From contig CM055098.1 in NCBI GenBank assembly GCA_029204225.1, forward strand, positions 55,000,282 through 55,064,281: a stretch of DNA of 64,000 bases, given 5' to 3'. Positions 1 through 10,915 of this stretch are shown piece after piece. The position numbers and the translations under genes are program-made. The DNA comes from Diphasiastrum complanatum. Lineage: Eukaryota > Streptophyta > Lycopodiopsida > Lycopodiales > Lycopodiaceae. The first letter of the stretch is position 1. Each line of letters begins with the position of its first letter. The notes under the pieces are model-generated. The model saw only the letters and a program-made list of their open reading frames with translations. It ran no database searches and was not told the DNA's origin.

Positions 1-1350
1 TTGGAGATTGAAGGAAGGTACAAATTGATCACAACAACTCAAAGTGTCGAGAGACATTGTCGGGACTGTCACATTCGATAGCACTATGGAAGACTTGGTG
101 AAACTAGAGCACCGTCGTGTATAGATCATCTATCACCACAAAACCAATCGCTTAATTGATTAGTTAGTAGGTGTCTTAGAAAACCATAGATACAGAATTC
201 TAAGGCGTCAAAGATAGTCGTGATTCTACTCTTTCGACTTAGTCGATAAGACACACAAGGAGATGATAAGCATTCAATTCACAATCAGAAGTAGAAACAA
301 CATTAACCATTCACACGTTATACACTGATTTGAAGAACACATAGTATAATAAAGATGTGCAAATGTACATTATATTGTTGTAAAGAAATCTGCTTATTAG
401 TATACAAGCCTAGAAGATCAATTTAGAATTGAACGATAGTGCTAGGCAAAGGCAGCAAGAGTGTTGTTGGTGCGATACTGCTAATCAGATAGATTGGTAC
501 ATTGATCGATCCATCCATTCTCTAGAATAAGCATCTAACTTTGTATATGTACATATTGCAGTTACTCTATTACACGTCAGTCTTTGGGTTGATCGTACAG
601 TAAAGCAAGCATGAAAGCAGGCATGAAGTCCCAATAGTAGTAATAGTGATGGACGATAGTTCGCGAGCCTTTTCCAAGTAGATAACTAGGTCTAGGACTC
701 TGTCGTGGACACCTGAAAGAGATAGTTGGTAATAGATACAGTGACAACTAGATTGAATGGTTGAAGTGGAATTAAAATCCCAACATTCTTAGCTTTATTG
801 ATTACAAGAGAAAGTATAAAGCCAAGAACATGGAGAACCATTAAAGTATGCATGCTTTGGAATTCATGCATATATTTCATGACCTGTATGTGAACGAAAC
901 TTTATTGTTCGGCGATTTTCTAATGCAGATGATAAATGATTATCTTGGAGTAAGTGAATGTTCAGGTATATATTATTGCATTTGAAATCACGACAAATTT
1001 GTCTATTGTAGAGGCTATTTTTTATTTCGTATTTGTTGTTCGATGTGCAAAATTCACCACATTTGGCCAAATTGCATGCTATTATGTGCACCACATTTGC
1101 ATAATCGTTATAGTAAGAACATGCTAAAGTAAATGGTGTATCAGAATCATCGAAAGTGCATATTGCTTGATCATCTCTTTTTAATAACTCAAAGAAGAAT
1201 TTTAACGGGATTCATGAATTTCTCAAAATTCATGGCAAAAATAGAATCACTCATAAGTACAAACAGTTGAAATCATATGCTTGTTACAAAGAGATTTTAA
1301 AGCTTTTTGTTGTATATTCAAGTCCATCTTCTTGTGTATCTAGTTAAAGA
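1..1350. other. Anonymous AT-rich DNA, no gene seen
   Basis: No ORF above about 76 codons and no recognisable domain on either strand. No clear repeat unit or LTR boundary was found. The CACTA remnant that begins just downstream may extend into this stretch in a form too decayed to read. Confidence 0.5.
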
Positions 1351-1377
1351 AATTATTGTTGGGGGTTTAGGGTCACA

Positions 1378-1700
1378 AGGTGGATGTTTTACCTTGAAAG
1401 AATCTTGAAGGTAGTAAAAAGTTTTGTGAGACACAGGGCAAGTCCAGAAGGTAGCATTGTCTTGTCCAAGAGTTTCTCACAAGTACATCCTGCCACCTTG
1501 CGATTATGGAACGATGAAAATAATGAACGTGTTATAGATGAAGTTCCATAAGGAAAAGACATAACAAGAAAACTTACAACTTCTCTACTCGACAAAATTA
1601 ACACGTTCATCTTGTATAAGTGTGGACAAGTGGATCTCAGGGTATGGAAAAGCCAAGAAAAATAAAAAAGCATAAACATGAAACAAAACAAATTTCATAT
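1378..1700 (+). pseudogene. CACTA (En/Spm) transposase remnant
   Basis: Frame from about 1,381 reads WMFYLERILKVVKSFVRHRA then SPEGSI, which resembles the conserved block of plant CACTA transposases (DUF4218-type: W-M-Y-x-x-E-R, K-x-Y-V-x-N-x-A-x-P-E-G-S-I). The frame runs to RLWNDENNERVIDEVP and hits a stop near 1,548. A further 45 readable codons follow in the same frame. No start codon, no CACTA terminal repeats and no upstream catalytic region are visible, so this is a dead fragment. The family call is by eye from one conserved motif; the strand is fairly secure because the opposite frame shows no domain. Confidence 0.55.
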
Positions 1701-1726
1701 ATGAAAAGGGCACAAACTATGAAAAA

Positions 1727-1889
1727 CAATCAATTTACCTTCTCAATGTACGTGGATTTATGATGCTTGATAAGGCATCAGAAAATGGAAAACAAGTTAT
1801 GACAAACAATCAATTTACCTTCTCAATGTACGTGGATTTATGATGCTATGGATAAGGCATCAGAAAATGGAAAACAAGTGACAAATGAA
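1727..1889. repeat. 80-bp tandem duplication
   Basis: Two adjacent copies, from about 1,727 and 1,807, share the block running from caatcaatttacc to atggaaaacaag. They differ by a few bases and a small insertion (gcttgat versus gctatggat). It lies directly downstream of the CACTA remnant. Confidence 0.85.
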
Positions 1890-2011
1890 GAGTGATAAGT
1901 TGCTCGTGGGTGTGCATGGAAACTTGTGGGTTCAAGATTTATGTTTTTGTCTATATTCATAATCAACAAATTCCTACATTGATCGAAAATTCTTGTTGTA
2001 TTTCTATACAA

Positions 2012-2357
2012 ATGTTATAGTTCTCAGTCATGTTAGCTTGTTTTGTTTTGGAGTTAGCTAGTCTGTTTGATATGCGCCATGTCACATTTTTTTGCCATTC
2101 ATAGATTAGATATCACTTACAAACAACGTATGTTATAGTTCTCAGTCATGTTAGCTTGTTTTGTTTTGGTGTTAGCTAGTTTGTTTGATATGCGCCATGT
2201 CACATTTTTTTGCCATTCATAGATTAGATATCACTTACAAACAACGTATGTTTGAGTAGATTAGATATCACCTACAAACAACGTATGTACTATGTTTCAT
2301 TGATTTGCAAAGAGCAAACAAAGTATGTACTATGTTTCACTGATTTGCAAAGAGCTT
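2012..2357. repeat. 118-bp tandem duplication with shorter partial repeats
   Basis: Two near-identical 118-bp units start at about 2,012 and 2,130 (both begin atgttatagttctcagtcat). A third partial copy of the unit end (agattagatatcac) follows at about 2,257. A duplicated block containing gtatgtactatgtttca occupies 2,284-2,357. The small number of differences suggests recent slippage or unequal exchange. Confidence 0.85.
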
Positions 2358-2567
2358 GTACTTGACGTTCAAGAGAGTACTAAGGGTCAAAAAGTGCAAC
2401 ATAACAAATTCATTACATCCATCAAAATAATAAAGACAAATGAGTCACATGCACAATTTTGATGCATGTACTAGACTCAAAGGTAGGCCCTCCCTTACCC
2501 CCCCCCCCAACCCAAAAAAAAATAGAGGCCTCCCGTTGCAACAGTAATAATAATAAATAGGAATTAG

Positions 2568-2814
2568 CAATACCCGGTTTCTTGACCGTTAATTATCCCA
2601 TGCTCTCGGAACAGGCCGCCGGATCGCGGCTTTAACCCCAGGGTTTTGTCTGCATCCCTTGGACAATGAGGCCTTCAACCCCCGGTTTTCACTCCTACCC
2701 GTTGGACGAACTGAACGGAGGCTTGAACCCAAGGTTCTTCGTGTTACCCGCTGGATAAAGCGGAATGAGGCCGTTAGGATTCCCAAGGCATGCGCTCTGA
2801 CCCCTGGAAACCGG
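2568..2814. repeat. GC-rich array of degenerate 42-50 bp units, tRNA-3'-half-like
   Basis: Units starting near 2,628, 2,670 and 2,719 share the skeleton ctt(t/c/g)aaccc followed by ggtt, then ccc(g/t)(t/c)tggac/t. Weaker flanking units are visible at 2,568 and 2,768. Read on the minus strand each unit carries a ggGTTcAAg or ggGTTgAAg motif like a tRNA T-arm (B box). No full cloverleaf is present, so these are not tRNA genes. The array lies just upstream of the glutaredoxin-like gene and is far more GC-rich than its surroundings. The tRNA link is inference. Confidence 0.5.
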
Positions 2815-2879
2815 CCACCGCCGGTTCCCGGTAGCCGTCTCGTGACCCGTAGACGGGAAGCTGGGATAAGGTAACTGGG

Positions 2880-3848
2880 TATAGCCGGTATCCGGTGGCC
2901 AGGGGGGAATCCCTTTCCTTCGAGGAGGGAGAGAATGGAGGAGAATTCAGTGGAGAGTGGACTGAGGGAGAGTGTGTTTGTGAGAGTTCAGATCCCAATG
3001 CCCATCAATCAATCAATGCATTTGATCTGTCATGTCTTTTGTTTTTTATTTTGAACAGATCTGCCAGTTTTAAGATCCCCTGCTGCAGCTCCTGTTTTCA
3101 CTGCTGTTGTTTTGATCCAAATGCTGCTGCCAATCCTGCTCTGAGGCTCTATCCTTCTCTCTCTCTCATTGTTTCCGAAGTGGGTTCTCGGATCCCTGCT
3201 TCCTGACAGCATTGCTGGGTGTTTGTGAGCTGGATTGTAGTGTGTCTGAAAGTGGACTGTGATTTGATTCATTTGCTGAGGTTGCCTGATGCCCGTGCTG
3301 CCATCTGCATGTTGCTGTAGTCAGATCTCTTTTTTCCTGACTGATTGGCCACATTGCTTGGTGTTGGTGCTGGATTTTAGTGTGCCTGAAAATTGGGCGT
3401 GATTTCTGCCATTAGAGTGTGCTCTTAGTCAGAAAAGCTGGTTGAAGTAGCTCTGGACAGCTCAATCTGGACTGGGTTTCCTGCTTTAGGTCTGATGCAT
3501 TCTAGTTTAGTACCTCTGATATTGGTGAATTCCTATTATGCTTAGCTTTGGATTGGGAGCTCAATTCAGCTTTGGATGAGTAAATGTTTTCATTAAAAAA
3601 CGATACAGCTCTGAGCCGTTCATGTGAGCAGAAAGAGATTGCTTGATTGATCTAGTCTGGAAACATTTCCAAAATCACGTTTCCTGGAGGGATTGTACAA
3701 TACCACCAAAGTAGGATGAAGCCAATGGCTTGATGACCTCACCTGAATTAAGCAGAAGAGGAATATTTGGATAAAAGCAGCTTAGGTTGAGCTCGGTATC
3801 TGGTTGCAATTTGAGAAGTAAAGAGGCAGAGGAAACTGCAAGCAAGAG
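2880..3848 (+). promoter_or_regulatory. Upstream/leader region of the glutaredoxin-like gene
   Basis: About 970 bp between the GC-rich array and the ATG. It has purine-rich (2,920-2,970) and CT-rich (3,150-3,170) tracts typical of plant promoters and leaders. No convincing TATA box was found. A degenerate internal duplication is visible: 3,210-3,275 and 3,350-3,412 both read cattgct-ggtgtt...gctggatt-tagtgtg-ctgaaa. Small ORFs here show no domain and are ignored. The transcription start cannot be placed from sequence. Confidence 0.45.
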
Positions 3849-5711
3849 ATGGGCTGCACATCATCAAAAAACACAAGGATCCTAGGCGGAACTCGAGAAT
3901 GGAATGCTCCATTGCTCAGAAGTATGACAATGCCAGTGCGCCGTAGACGGTGGAAACGCAAAGAAAGTCAGCACCTGGTTGCTCTTACCTCCACAACTTA
4001 CGGGGTGCTGAGACTCCTGGATTTGCCGGATCAGGACTCACCTGAAGCCATGACAACAGAGGATGTGCAGGAAAGCTATGAGAGTTTGTGGAGCTTGTCT
4101 TTGCAGAGCACGAAGGCTCCCAAAAATTGGTCAAAAGCTTGCTTTCTCCCAGAGATCAGATCTGTAATTGAAGACGTTTATGCTTACAAGCCAGAGATAA
4201 TCAACACTGCAGAGCTTATGGCAGGCCTTGAAGATGAATGCCTTTCTCCGCCTTCTTCCTTCACTTGGTGTAAAGCAAAAATGTACACTAGATCTTTCTC
4301 TCTCTCGTCTATTCCAGCGGTGCACAAGCTTGATGCTGTTCTGAGGAGACATGCCAAGCCTTCTGCTGTTTTGGCAAAGTATCACTCCTGCATTGCTCTG
4401 CCTAAGACACTCTGCTTGCATCGATCTGACGAAGAGAATTCCAAGCCTTTGTTTGCTGATCCTTCGCCAGCAGGTCAATTCTCCTCCCCCTCCCCTGTTA
4501 CTTGTACCTCCAAAAGATCAAGCTCTAAAAAGAAGAGCAAGAGGAATGCAGCATCGGCCTTGCCCTTTACTCCGCTGAAATCTTCCTTGGCTCAGAAACT
4601 TGGGCTATGCAGTGCCAACATCCAGAGCAATCCTAAATCTTCCTCTGCTAGAAAAAAGTCGATTGACAATGAGACTCCTGAATGCATGCCCTTGATGTCT
4701 ATAGAGAACACTGTGGGCAATCGTATTACAGCTTCAAGCATTTGCACTGTTAAGAAAGCGGCCAAAAAGAAAAGAGCTACTCCTGAGAAATCAAGCCAAA
4801 CAAAATGCTATGCGGAAAATTTGCCTCCACAACTGACTGTTAGCAAGAGCTACCACACTATTCTTAGTGATGGCACGGAGGAAATCGAGAGTCCTATATT
4901 CGATCCAGAGCTGTTGCAGAATTTTGAGAGGGCAGTAGAACAAATTGGATCAGATGAGAAGTGGCTTTCCTCTACACTTGGACACAATCTCATCAGCCCC
5001 AGTTCATGTAGTCATGAAGAGGAAGCGACTCCACTGAAACCTAAGCATTTGATGCTCTTTGGTGGACTATCAGCTTCGAAGCGTAACAGGATTTCTGATT
5101 CTGGAAGAGGAGAGGATCATTTGACAGTAGGAACTGAGCTAGGAAGCATGGAACTATATGTGCTTGATAGCACGACACATTATTTCAAGGAAGATGTCTT
5201 GGAAGACAAGCACCAGCAGCTCAAGAGAGAGCTGAAAAGCTTTCCATGGCTGTGCCCACCTGCTGGAGAGAACAGTGTGGTACTCTACTCAACCAGCTTG
5301 CATGGAATCAGAAAAACTTTTGAAGATTGCAACAGCTTGCAGGGAATCCTTAGAGGATTTGGAGTGCATGTAGATGAAAGAGATGTGTCAATGCACTCGG
5401 GCTTCTTGCAGGAACTGAAGAATCTCATGAGAGAAAAGACTGTGACGGTTCCAAGGCTATTCATCAAGGGCCACTACATAGGAGGTGTGGAGGAAGCACA
5501 GCAGCTCCATGAGGATGGGAAGCTAGCAAACTTGCTTGAGGGTATCAGGAAGGAGGACTCTAGCTCAGTTTGTGATGGTTGTGGAGGCATGAGATTCATA
5601 CCTTGCTTAGATTGTAGTGGGAGCTGCAAGATAATCACTGATGGAAACGAGGTGGTACGTTGTCCTGATTGCAATGAAAATGGATTGATCAGATGTCCAA
5701 TTTGCTGCTGA
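3849..5711 (+). CDS. Glutaredoxin-like protein, plant group IV (C-terminal GRX plus cysteine-rich tail)
   Basis: An intronless 620-residue ORF. The N-terminus MGCTSSKN fits an N-myristoylation/palmitoylation signal (Gly2, Cys3), which suggests membrane attachment and supports this start codon. Residues about 215-330 are Ser/Lys-rich and low complexity, with basic stretches near 219-235 and 301-315. From about residue 476 a glutaredoxin fold begins with VVLYSTSLHGIRKTFEDC, followed by the TVPRLFIKGHYIGGVEE region that holds the cis-proline/GSH-binding segment. The usual CxxC or CxxS redox site is replaced by TSLHG, as is common in this plant family, so classical dithiol activity is unlikely. 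Residues 575-620 carry four CxxC-type pairs (CDGC, CLDC, CPDC, CPIC), resembling a DnaJ-like zinc or Fe-S binding tail. Length is at the long end for the family. Biological role is not known from sequence. Confidence 0.9.
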   Translation: MGCTSSKNTRILGGTREWNAPLLRSMTMPVRRRRWKRKESQHLVALTSTTYGVLRLLDLPDQDSPEAMTTEDVQESYESLWSLSLQSTKAPKNWSKACFLPEIRSVIEDVYAYKPEIINTAELMAGLEDECLSPPSSFTWCKAKMYTRSFSLSSIPAVHKLDAVLRRHAKPSAVLAKYHSCIALPKTLCLHRSDEENSKPLFADPSPAGQFSSPSPVTCTSKRSSSKKKSKRNAASALPFTPLKSSLAQKLGLCSANIQSNPKSSSARKKSIDNETPECMPLMSIENTVGNRITASSICTVKKAAKKKRATPEKSSQTKCYAENLPPQLTVSKSYHTILSDGTEEIESPIFDPELLQNFERAVEQIGSDEKWLSSTLGHNLISPSSCSHEEEATPLKPKHLMLFGGLSASKRNRISDSGRGEDHLTVGTELGSMELYVLDSTTHYFKEDVLEDKHQQLKRELKSFPWLCPPAGENSVVLYSTSLHGIRKTFEDCNSLQGILRGFGVHVDERDVSMHSGFLQELKNLMREKTVTVPRLFIKGHYIGGVEEAQQLHEDGKLANLLEGIRKEDSSSVCDGCGGMRFIPCLDCSGSCKIITDGNEVVRCPDCNENGLIRCPICC

Positions 5712-5879
5712 AAGCCTCTAAAGTATGTTGCAACCCTTTTATCCATCTAAATTGTCTGTCATTTCCTACTTATCAAGCCTTATCAAAGTAAATGAGTTTT
5801 TATATCTCCATAAAAAGTATGGTCAAATGAGGATTTACATGTGGTTGATCTGAATTCTAAAGGCTGTCTCTGGATAAAA

Positions 5880-5885
5880 AATAAA
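5880..5885 (+). terminator. Putative polyadenylation signal of the glutaredoxin-like gene
   Basis: AATAAA lies 169 bp after the stop codon, in an AT-rich 3' region followed by a T-run at 5,938-5,948. It is the nearest canonical signal on this strand; actual use is inferred. Confidence 0.45.
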
Positions 5886-6357
5886 TAGCCCAATTCAGTA
5901 GAAGATAATATATATCATGATTTGGGCTTTCTGTTCTTCTTTTTTTTACCTGATATACTCTTGATTACTCCACAAGATGCCCATAATGAGGGCTAGTTTG
6001 TGGGTTGAGATAGCTTCTCCAGATGCGAAGGATTGATGCACAGGATTTTGTTTACATTTTCCTAGTCACCCACTCAACATCATTTGCTATGGTGGCTATC
6101 TCCTCTCAAGATCAAGCAATCCAACCAAAAATTGTTTTTAGAATCTGCAAATGTGGCTGAATTCTTTTGAATCATGCAATTGAAAACAAAAAGCTTTTTC
6201 TCCATGTGTGATTAGACAATCATTTGTCATACTGAAAAGGTTTCATGCATTTACATTTTTTGCCCCCTATGGATGAAGTGAGGATAAACATGTATTATTT
6301 CACATAGTTGTCAAATGCTTCCAAAAAAGTAGAATGACTTTGCTTTTTCAAACTTAC

Positions 6358-6498
6358 TTGATCTCCGGGTTTTGGAAGAGTGAAAGTAGGAAGTCCTTTG
6401 TCTTTGGCATAAAAGTAGAGATCTAAGAGAAAGTTTCCAAAGTTGAGATTGATGAGCACGTTTTCAGAGATGTAATGAAGTTGTCCTAGGGCTGTCAT
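6358..6498 (-). other. Exon-like fragment with a 5' splice site
   Basis: A 47-codon open frame starts with ATG at 6,498 and ends ...LPKPGDQ exactly at a consensus donor (GGAGATCAA|GTAAGTTTG). The peptide (…LLDLYFYAKDKGLPTFTLPK…) looks protein-like rather than random, but I do not recognise the family. No matching acceptor or second exon was found. It could be a captured or duplicated exon of a host gene, or chance. Confidence 0.3.
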
Positions 6499-6649
6499 AA
6501 AGTTTGATTAGGATTAGACTCCATTAGAGGGCTTAAAACCTCAAATGATAATGTGTTTTTGGTGATTTTTGAGTTAACATTCTATGCAGAAATTTTAATC
6601 TAGTGGAGAGTGTAGATCAAAGATGCAATCACTGACTGATTGCCAACCA

Positions 6650-6985
6650 TTGAAACCATGAACAACATCCACAAGTAACAGAGTGATGGAGGAGCTCACA
6701 TCAAGCAAAGAGCTCACAAAGCAAAAGCATCTTTATTACAAAGAGACTGATACATATACAAGTAAAGGTCCCCTTTGCATGAGGACGCCACGTGGCATAG
6801 ACCTAATAAATGCATAAAACTTACTATTGGCCTCTACGTGGCATTTTAGGCTATATACAGATGTAATCCCGATATCTTTCCGGGACAAGCCCCTGGGCTG
6901 GCTTCTTAACTAAAGCCTACTAAATTGAAACAGTACATAACTGTAAACTAGAATCATAGTTGAGCTTACTATTTCTAACTCCCTC
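6650..6985 (-). mobile_element. Possible copia-type LTR
   Basis: On the minus strand a purine-rich tract (cttaagagagggag at about 6,986-6,999) is followed by TTAGAAATAGT, a common start of plant copia LTRs once the leading TG is lost. Downstream come tgtatatagcc (TATA-like) and aataaag (polyA-like, minus strand near 6,735). The far end near 6,650 ends in gttgttca followed by tggtttcaatgg, which is only weakly like a primer binding site. No second LTR or coding region is attached. The boundaries are approximate. Confidence 0.4.
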
Positions 6986-6999
6986 TCTTAAGCTCAAGT

Positions 7000-8734
7000 G
7001 TAGTTTAAGTATCAACCTAACTGTACACTTATTACAGTATCACATTTGAAGCTTGCATAAATAAATCAAATCAAATCTAAGCTCAAATGTGATAAGAGTA
7101 TCAAAATAAAAATGTGTAGCCATGTCTTGGAGTGTCCATATAGATCATATGCAATTTTTCTGCTATTTGTACTCGACTCACACTCAAGTACACAATCAAA
7201 GCACTTGACTCACAAAGTATCAACCAAACACCATGCTCTCAACAAGAGTCTGCCACACTCTGAACTTGACTTGTTCACCATCCAACTTGAAACACAAGCG
7301 GACCACATGAGACACAAGACTCACACCGAGGAAACCTCACTGCCACCATGAGATTATCATCCTCCATCTTACTAGACTAAAATCCTATTAGACGCTTACA
7401 AGACAAACTCATAACGCTGATAACAACAACCTGAGAAAATCTTATTGCCACTAAGATTATACCCCCACCATAAAATCAGCTAGTAGACATGTCAACAAGT
7501 CACTGAGCATCAAATGAGTACTTTGTTTTTCCTTTCAATAGCAAATGCGTAACCAATCAAACTCCAACTTAGATCTACGTCTAGTCACAAAAGACTCTCA
7601 TGACAAAGTCACATGCAAGCAATCACATTCATGCAACCAACACGAATGACAAACATATCAACTAATGATCATTGCTTGCTGAAGAAGATATCCTCCTGTA
7701 CCATACACCTTTGCCATAGGTAGATCCACTGCTACAACAGCCATGCATCCAAAGATCCACGCATCTGTTGTCCTAAGATGTCCTCGAATGCACCATGTAC
7801 CTCCTAGAGATACATCCTTGTCCAAGTGTCCCATCCATTCCATCCATTCCACTTTGCATTGCCTTGCCAAGCTACCATTCATCCTTCATGCACCAAGCAT
7901 ACATGTCTTCCAAAGGCTCTGATGAATCCCCTACATCTCATGAGCTTTCTCTTGTAGGTTACATGCTTTGACAAACATTCACAAAGAATATGGATCATAT
8001 ATCAACTTGGACTCTTCACAAAAAACAAGCTCGCAAGCTTTGACCTATAAGTCAAGTGGTATCTCTTACCATAGCATCCAACTCACCATCAAGGCTTCCT
8101 AATCATGGATTACTAAGTTCCATAGCACCACATGTATCATGCTTGTTGCTTCATGTTACATCCTGTAACACGATCTATGAATATGCTCTCATAGATCCTG
8201 AGAGTTATGTCTCATCAACCCTGATCTTATTGAGATAAAATGGCTTCACATGACTTCGACTAGGCTATCTTGATCTCACTCCAAAAGACCACAAACCACA
8301 GGTTCAAGCATCCAATGCCAAGCCTACATACCCGCAAATACAACCAATCTATAAAGCCTCAAAGAGATGGCTTACCAATGCTCTTGATGGTAGATAACAC
8401 TCTATCAATGCCAATCCAAGTATTGACCCCTACTGCATTGTCGACCATGCACACATCTCATGCACACCATGAAGTCCATGCCACTGCAATAATATGCCTC
8501 CAATAGATCATAGAGACTACCCTCTGTACATCTTTGCCCCTTCATGAACCGTAGTCAAGCTACTAAATTTGTTTTCTTACTTTTCTCTTTGGCTCATCCA
8601 GCTGACCTTATCATTGACATCCTTCACCTTGTGAATTGCCATCATTGCATTGCCGCCAATAACAAACTAGTATGAATGTCTCCCTAATTGTGACATTTCT
8701 CCCTTTTGGTTTCAATTCTAGAGATAAAAGTGGT
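7000..8734. other. No gene recognised
   Basis: Only short ORFs without domains. Because a polypurine tract and LTR start follow immediately at 8,735-8,750 (+), this stretch is likely a badly decayed internal region of that element, but no gag or pol motif could be read. Confidence 0.35.
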
Positions 8735-9270
8735 TCAAGGGGGAAAGAATGTTATGTCCATGTCCTATACAAGAGAATAGGAATAATTCTTGACATGGAT
8801 AGCCAGTCACTCCAGTTATATGTGGTTATTAGTTATGCTATGTCATTCTGGACGTGGTCGTATCAAGTAATTAATAATCATATGAGGGCCCAGACCTATG
8901 ATTGGACATAGGAGCACATGCATGGGGAATGACTACTTCAATGCAAGAAGAGGAGGTCAGTAGCTCAATATAGCCTGCATGGGAATCCTAGGGAGAATAT
9001 TTTCTCTCTCTCTTGGAAAAATATATCCTATGGAAACTAGCCCATCTCCCTATTGTGAATTCAGTTTCTTGAGCCAATTTCTCCTCTCCTTTCTTGTGTT
9101 CTTCAATGTGGCTTGGGGGTGGATTGGTTAGGTTATTGACTAGCCTCTTCATATTGGTTGGGTGGTTCATGCTCCACAGGTGTCCTTTTAGTTTGCAAGT
9201 GATAGGATTCTTGAAGATTTTCACTTGGCGATCGTTTTAACAAAGCTTGTCACATCTCAGCATACAAGTA
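8735..9270 (+). mobile_element. 3' LTR of a retroelement (TGTTATG family, copy 1)
   Basis: Polypurine tract tcaagggggaaagaa (8,735-8,749) is followed by TGTTATGTCCATG, an LTR start shared with the copies at 46,379 and 59,638. Shared internal blocks include gttagttatgc-acatcat-ctggacgtg, gaggcccaga and the later ggcttgggggt segment. The right boundary is estimated from the roughly 513-bp copy at 59,638. The polypurine tract marks this as a 3' LTR. Confidence 0.6.
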
Positions 9271-9699
9271 CTTCAGTTTTCTTCTCTATCTTTCTCACTT
9301 ACTCTCTCTTCTCTATCTGTGCACTTTGTCGGCACATTTATATTCTATATACTATTTTTTTCTAAGTCAATCTTGTAAACTAATGGCTATGCTAAACGCT
9401 GGTTAGTTGTGGCTATCTCCTTCCATTGGAATAGGCTGTACTTGCGGCCATCTTTCTCTGTGAGATCAGATTGTGCCGCACGGAACTTCAAGGATGAAGG
9501 AAAGTGAAGTTCAGTTTTTAACACTATTACCATTCAAATATCTCAAGAAGATGCTGATATTTCCTCCTTACAATACTAGGAGCAAACACCTCAACATTCA
9601 CAATCATTTGTCCCTCAAAGATCTGGTCAACAAAAACACTCACTTGATCAATTTTGATCCCAAGCATATATGATTCATGGAGAACCTATTGTTGTTAGA
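9271..9699. other. No gene recognised
   Basis: T/C-rich stretch (9,270-9,360) then AT-rich DNA. A 66-codon ORF at 9,473-9,673 leads up to the copia fragment and could be a decayed part of the same polyprotein, but no motif can be named. Confidence 0.3.
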
Positions 9700-10070
9700 T
9701 AAGCATTATTGAATCATAATGCTCACAAATGGCAAGAAGTTATGGAGACAAAATATAAATCTGTAATGAAGAACAAGACTTGGTGGCGCATCAACCTTCT
9801 TGCACATACGATTATTGACATAAAGTGGATATTCAAGCATAAATTTAATCATGATGGATCTATATCCAAAGGGAAAGCTAGATTGGTCGTCAAAGACTTC
9901 AAACAATCATATGGAATAGATTACATTAAGATATTTAGTCCAGTAAGCAGTAATCTATTCAAATTCTACTAGCAATAGTTGTAGCTGAATCTGAATATCC
10001 ATAAAATGGATGTGGAAATTTTATTCCTTAAAGGATTTGTTTAAAAACACATTGTTATAAGATTTCAATG
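9700..10070 (+). pseudogene. Ty1/copia reverse transcriptase fragment
   Basis: The reading (…WQEVMETKYKSVMKNKTWW…, then IKWIFKHKFNHDGSISKGKA and RLVVKDFKQSYGIDYIKIFS) matches the N-terminal copia RT (RVT_2) pattern of E-M-x-S-x-x-x-N-x-T-W, K-W-V-F-K, D-G-S-I, K-A-R-L-V-x-K-G, G-I-D-Y. After a stop at 9,970 the frame continues as LAIVVAESE and then stops again. The catalytic YVDD region is absent, so the fragment is non-functional. Confidence 0.8.
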
Positions 10071-10270
10071 ACTGTCTTTAAACAGGTTTCTAGCCACAAA
10101 AAATCATCCGAAAAAGCCCAAAACAATTTTGGAGTCAAGACTCACCCCGCAATTGAGAGCATTGCCAAAAAAAGAAGCAACAATGGTACTACTCTAGAAT
10201 CACATATCTACTTGGATAGCATTACCAATGTAAAGTCAGACATCATAGTTGGTGCATTGTAATCAAATAC

Positions 10271-10634
10271 CAACAAGGCATGAGAAGTAATTGACAAACT
10301 ATTGCTCAATGGGCCCAAGTATTAAGTTGGGACCCAAGCTATTAATGTGATTTAAATCTAAAACTTTGTTAAGATTCAAGAAGGCATGGGCCTCCATAGC
10401 CTTGAATTTAAAAGATTCTTCAAGTGTTTCACATCAGTTTGGCATAGATAGCAAAGAAGGTGTGGAATATCTTGGTTAATCTTTATGAAAATAAATATGT
10501 GGCCCTCAAAGGTTTATGAAAAAAAGTTTTTTTTCCTTTAAAATGGATTAAACAATTGGTATGTCTGTTATTGTCGAGTCTCTCGGATAGCTATGATAGT
10601 TGAATGAAGATATGATAGGTTAGGTCCTATCTGA
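10271..10634. other. No gene recognised
   Basis: AT-rich DNA between two copia fragments. Some purine-rich tracts; no LTR boundary or domain was identified. Confidence 0.3.
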
Positions 10635-10915
10635 CTATTAGTAAGAACTATAGCTATGTTGCTTCAAGAAGAAATTAGAAGAGGTGATTCCTCTAATTTG
10701 AATAAGTTTGTTGCCTTTGTTGCTAATAGAGGCAACGAGGCCTATGAAATTTGGTAAAAATGAGACTTATTTTAAGTCAGATTCTAAGTCGCAGGACTAG
10801 GATAATGAACACGATAGCAGTGCATTCAAACCTAGATTCTTAAGGAACATCATTTGCCATTATTTTAAAAGGAAACAACATGTGGACTGCAGATTGTTGA
10901 ACATTAGAAATGAAC
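10635..10915 (+). pseudogene. Ty1/copia gag C-terminal fragment with degenerate zinc knuckle
   Basis: The + frame reads LLQEEIRRGDSSN, typical of the end of the copia gag core, then after two stops ICHYFKRKQHVDCR. The latter looks like a CCHC knuckle (C-x2-C-x4-H-x4-C) whose second Cys has become Phe. It meets an opposite-strand copia gag at about 10,910, so the two gag pieces are tail to tail. Confidence 0.6.

Noticed and set aside
2568-2814. Functional tRNA genes
   Set aside because: Only T-arm-like halves are present; no A box or acceptor stem could be paired.
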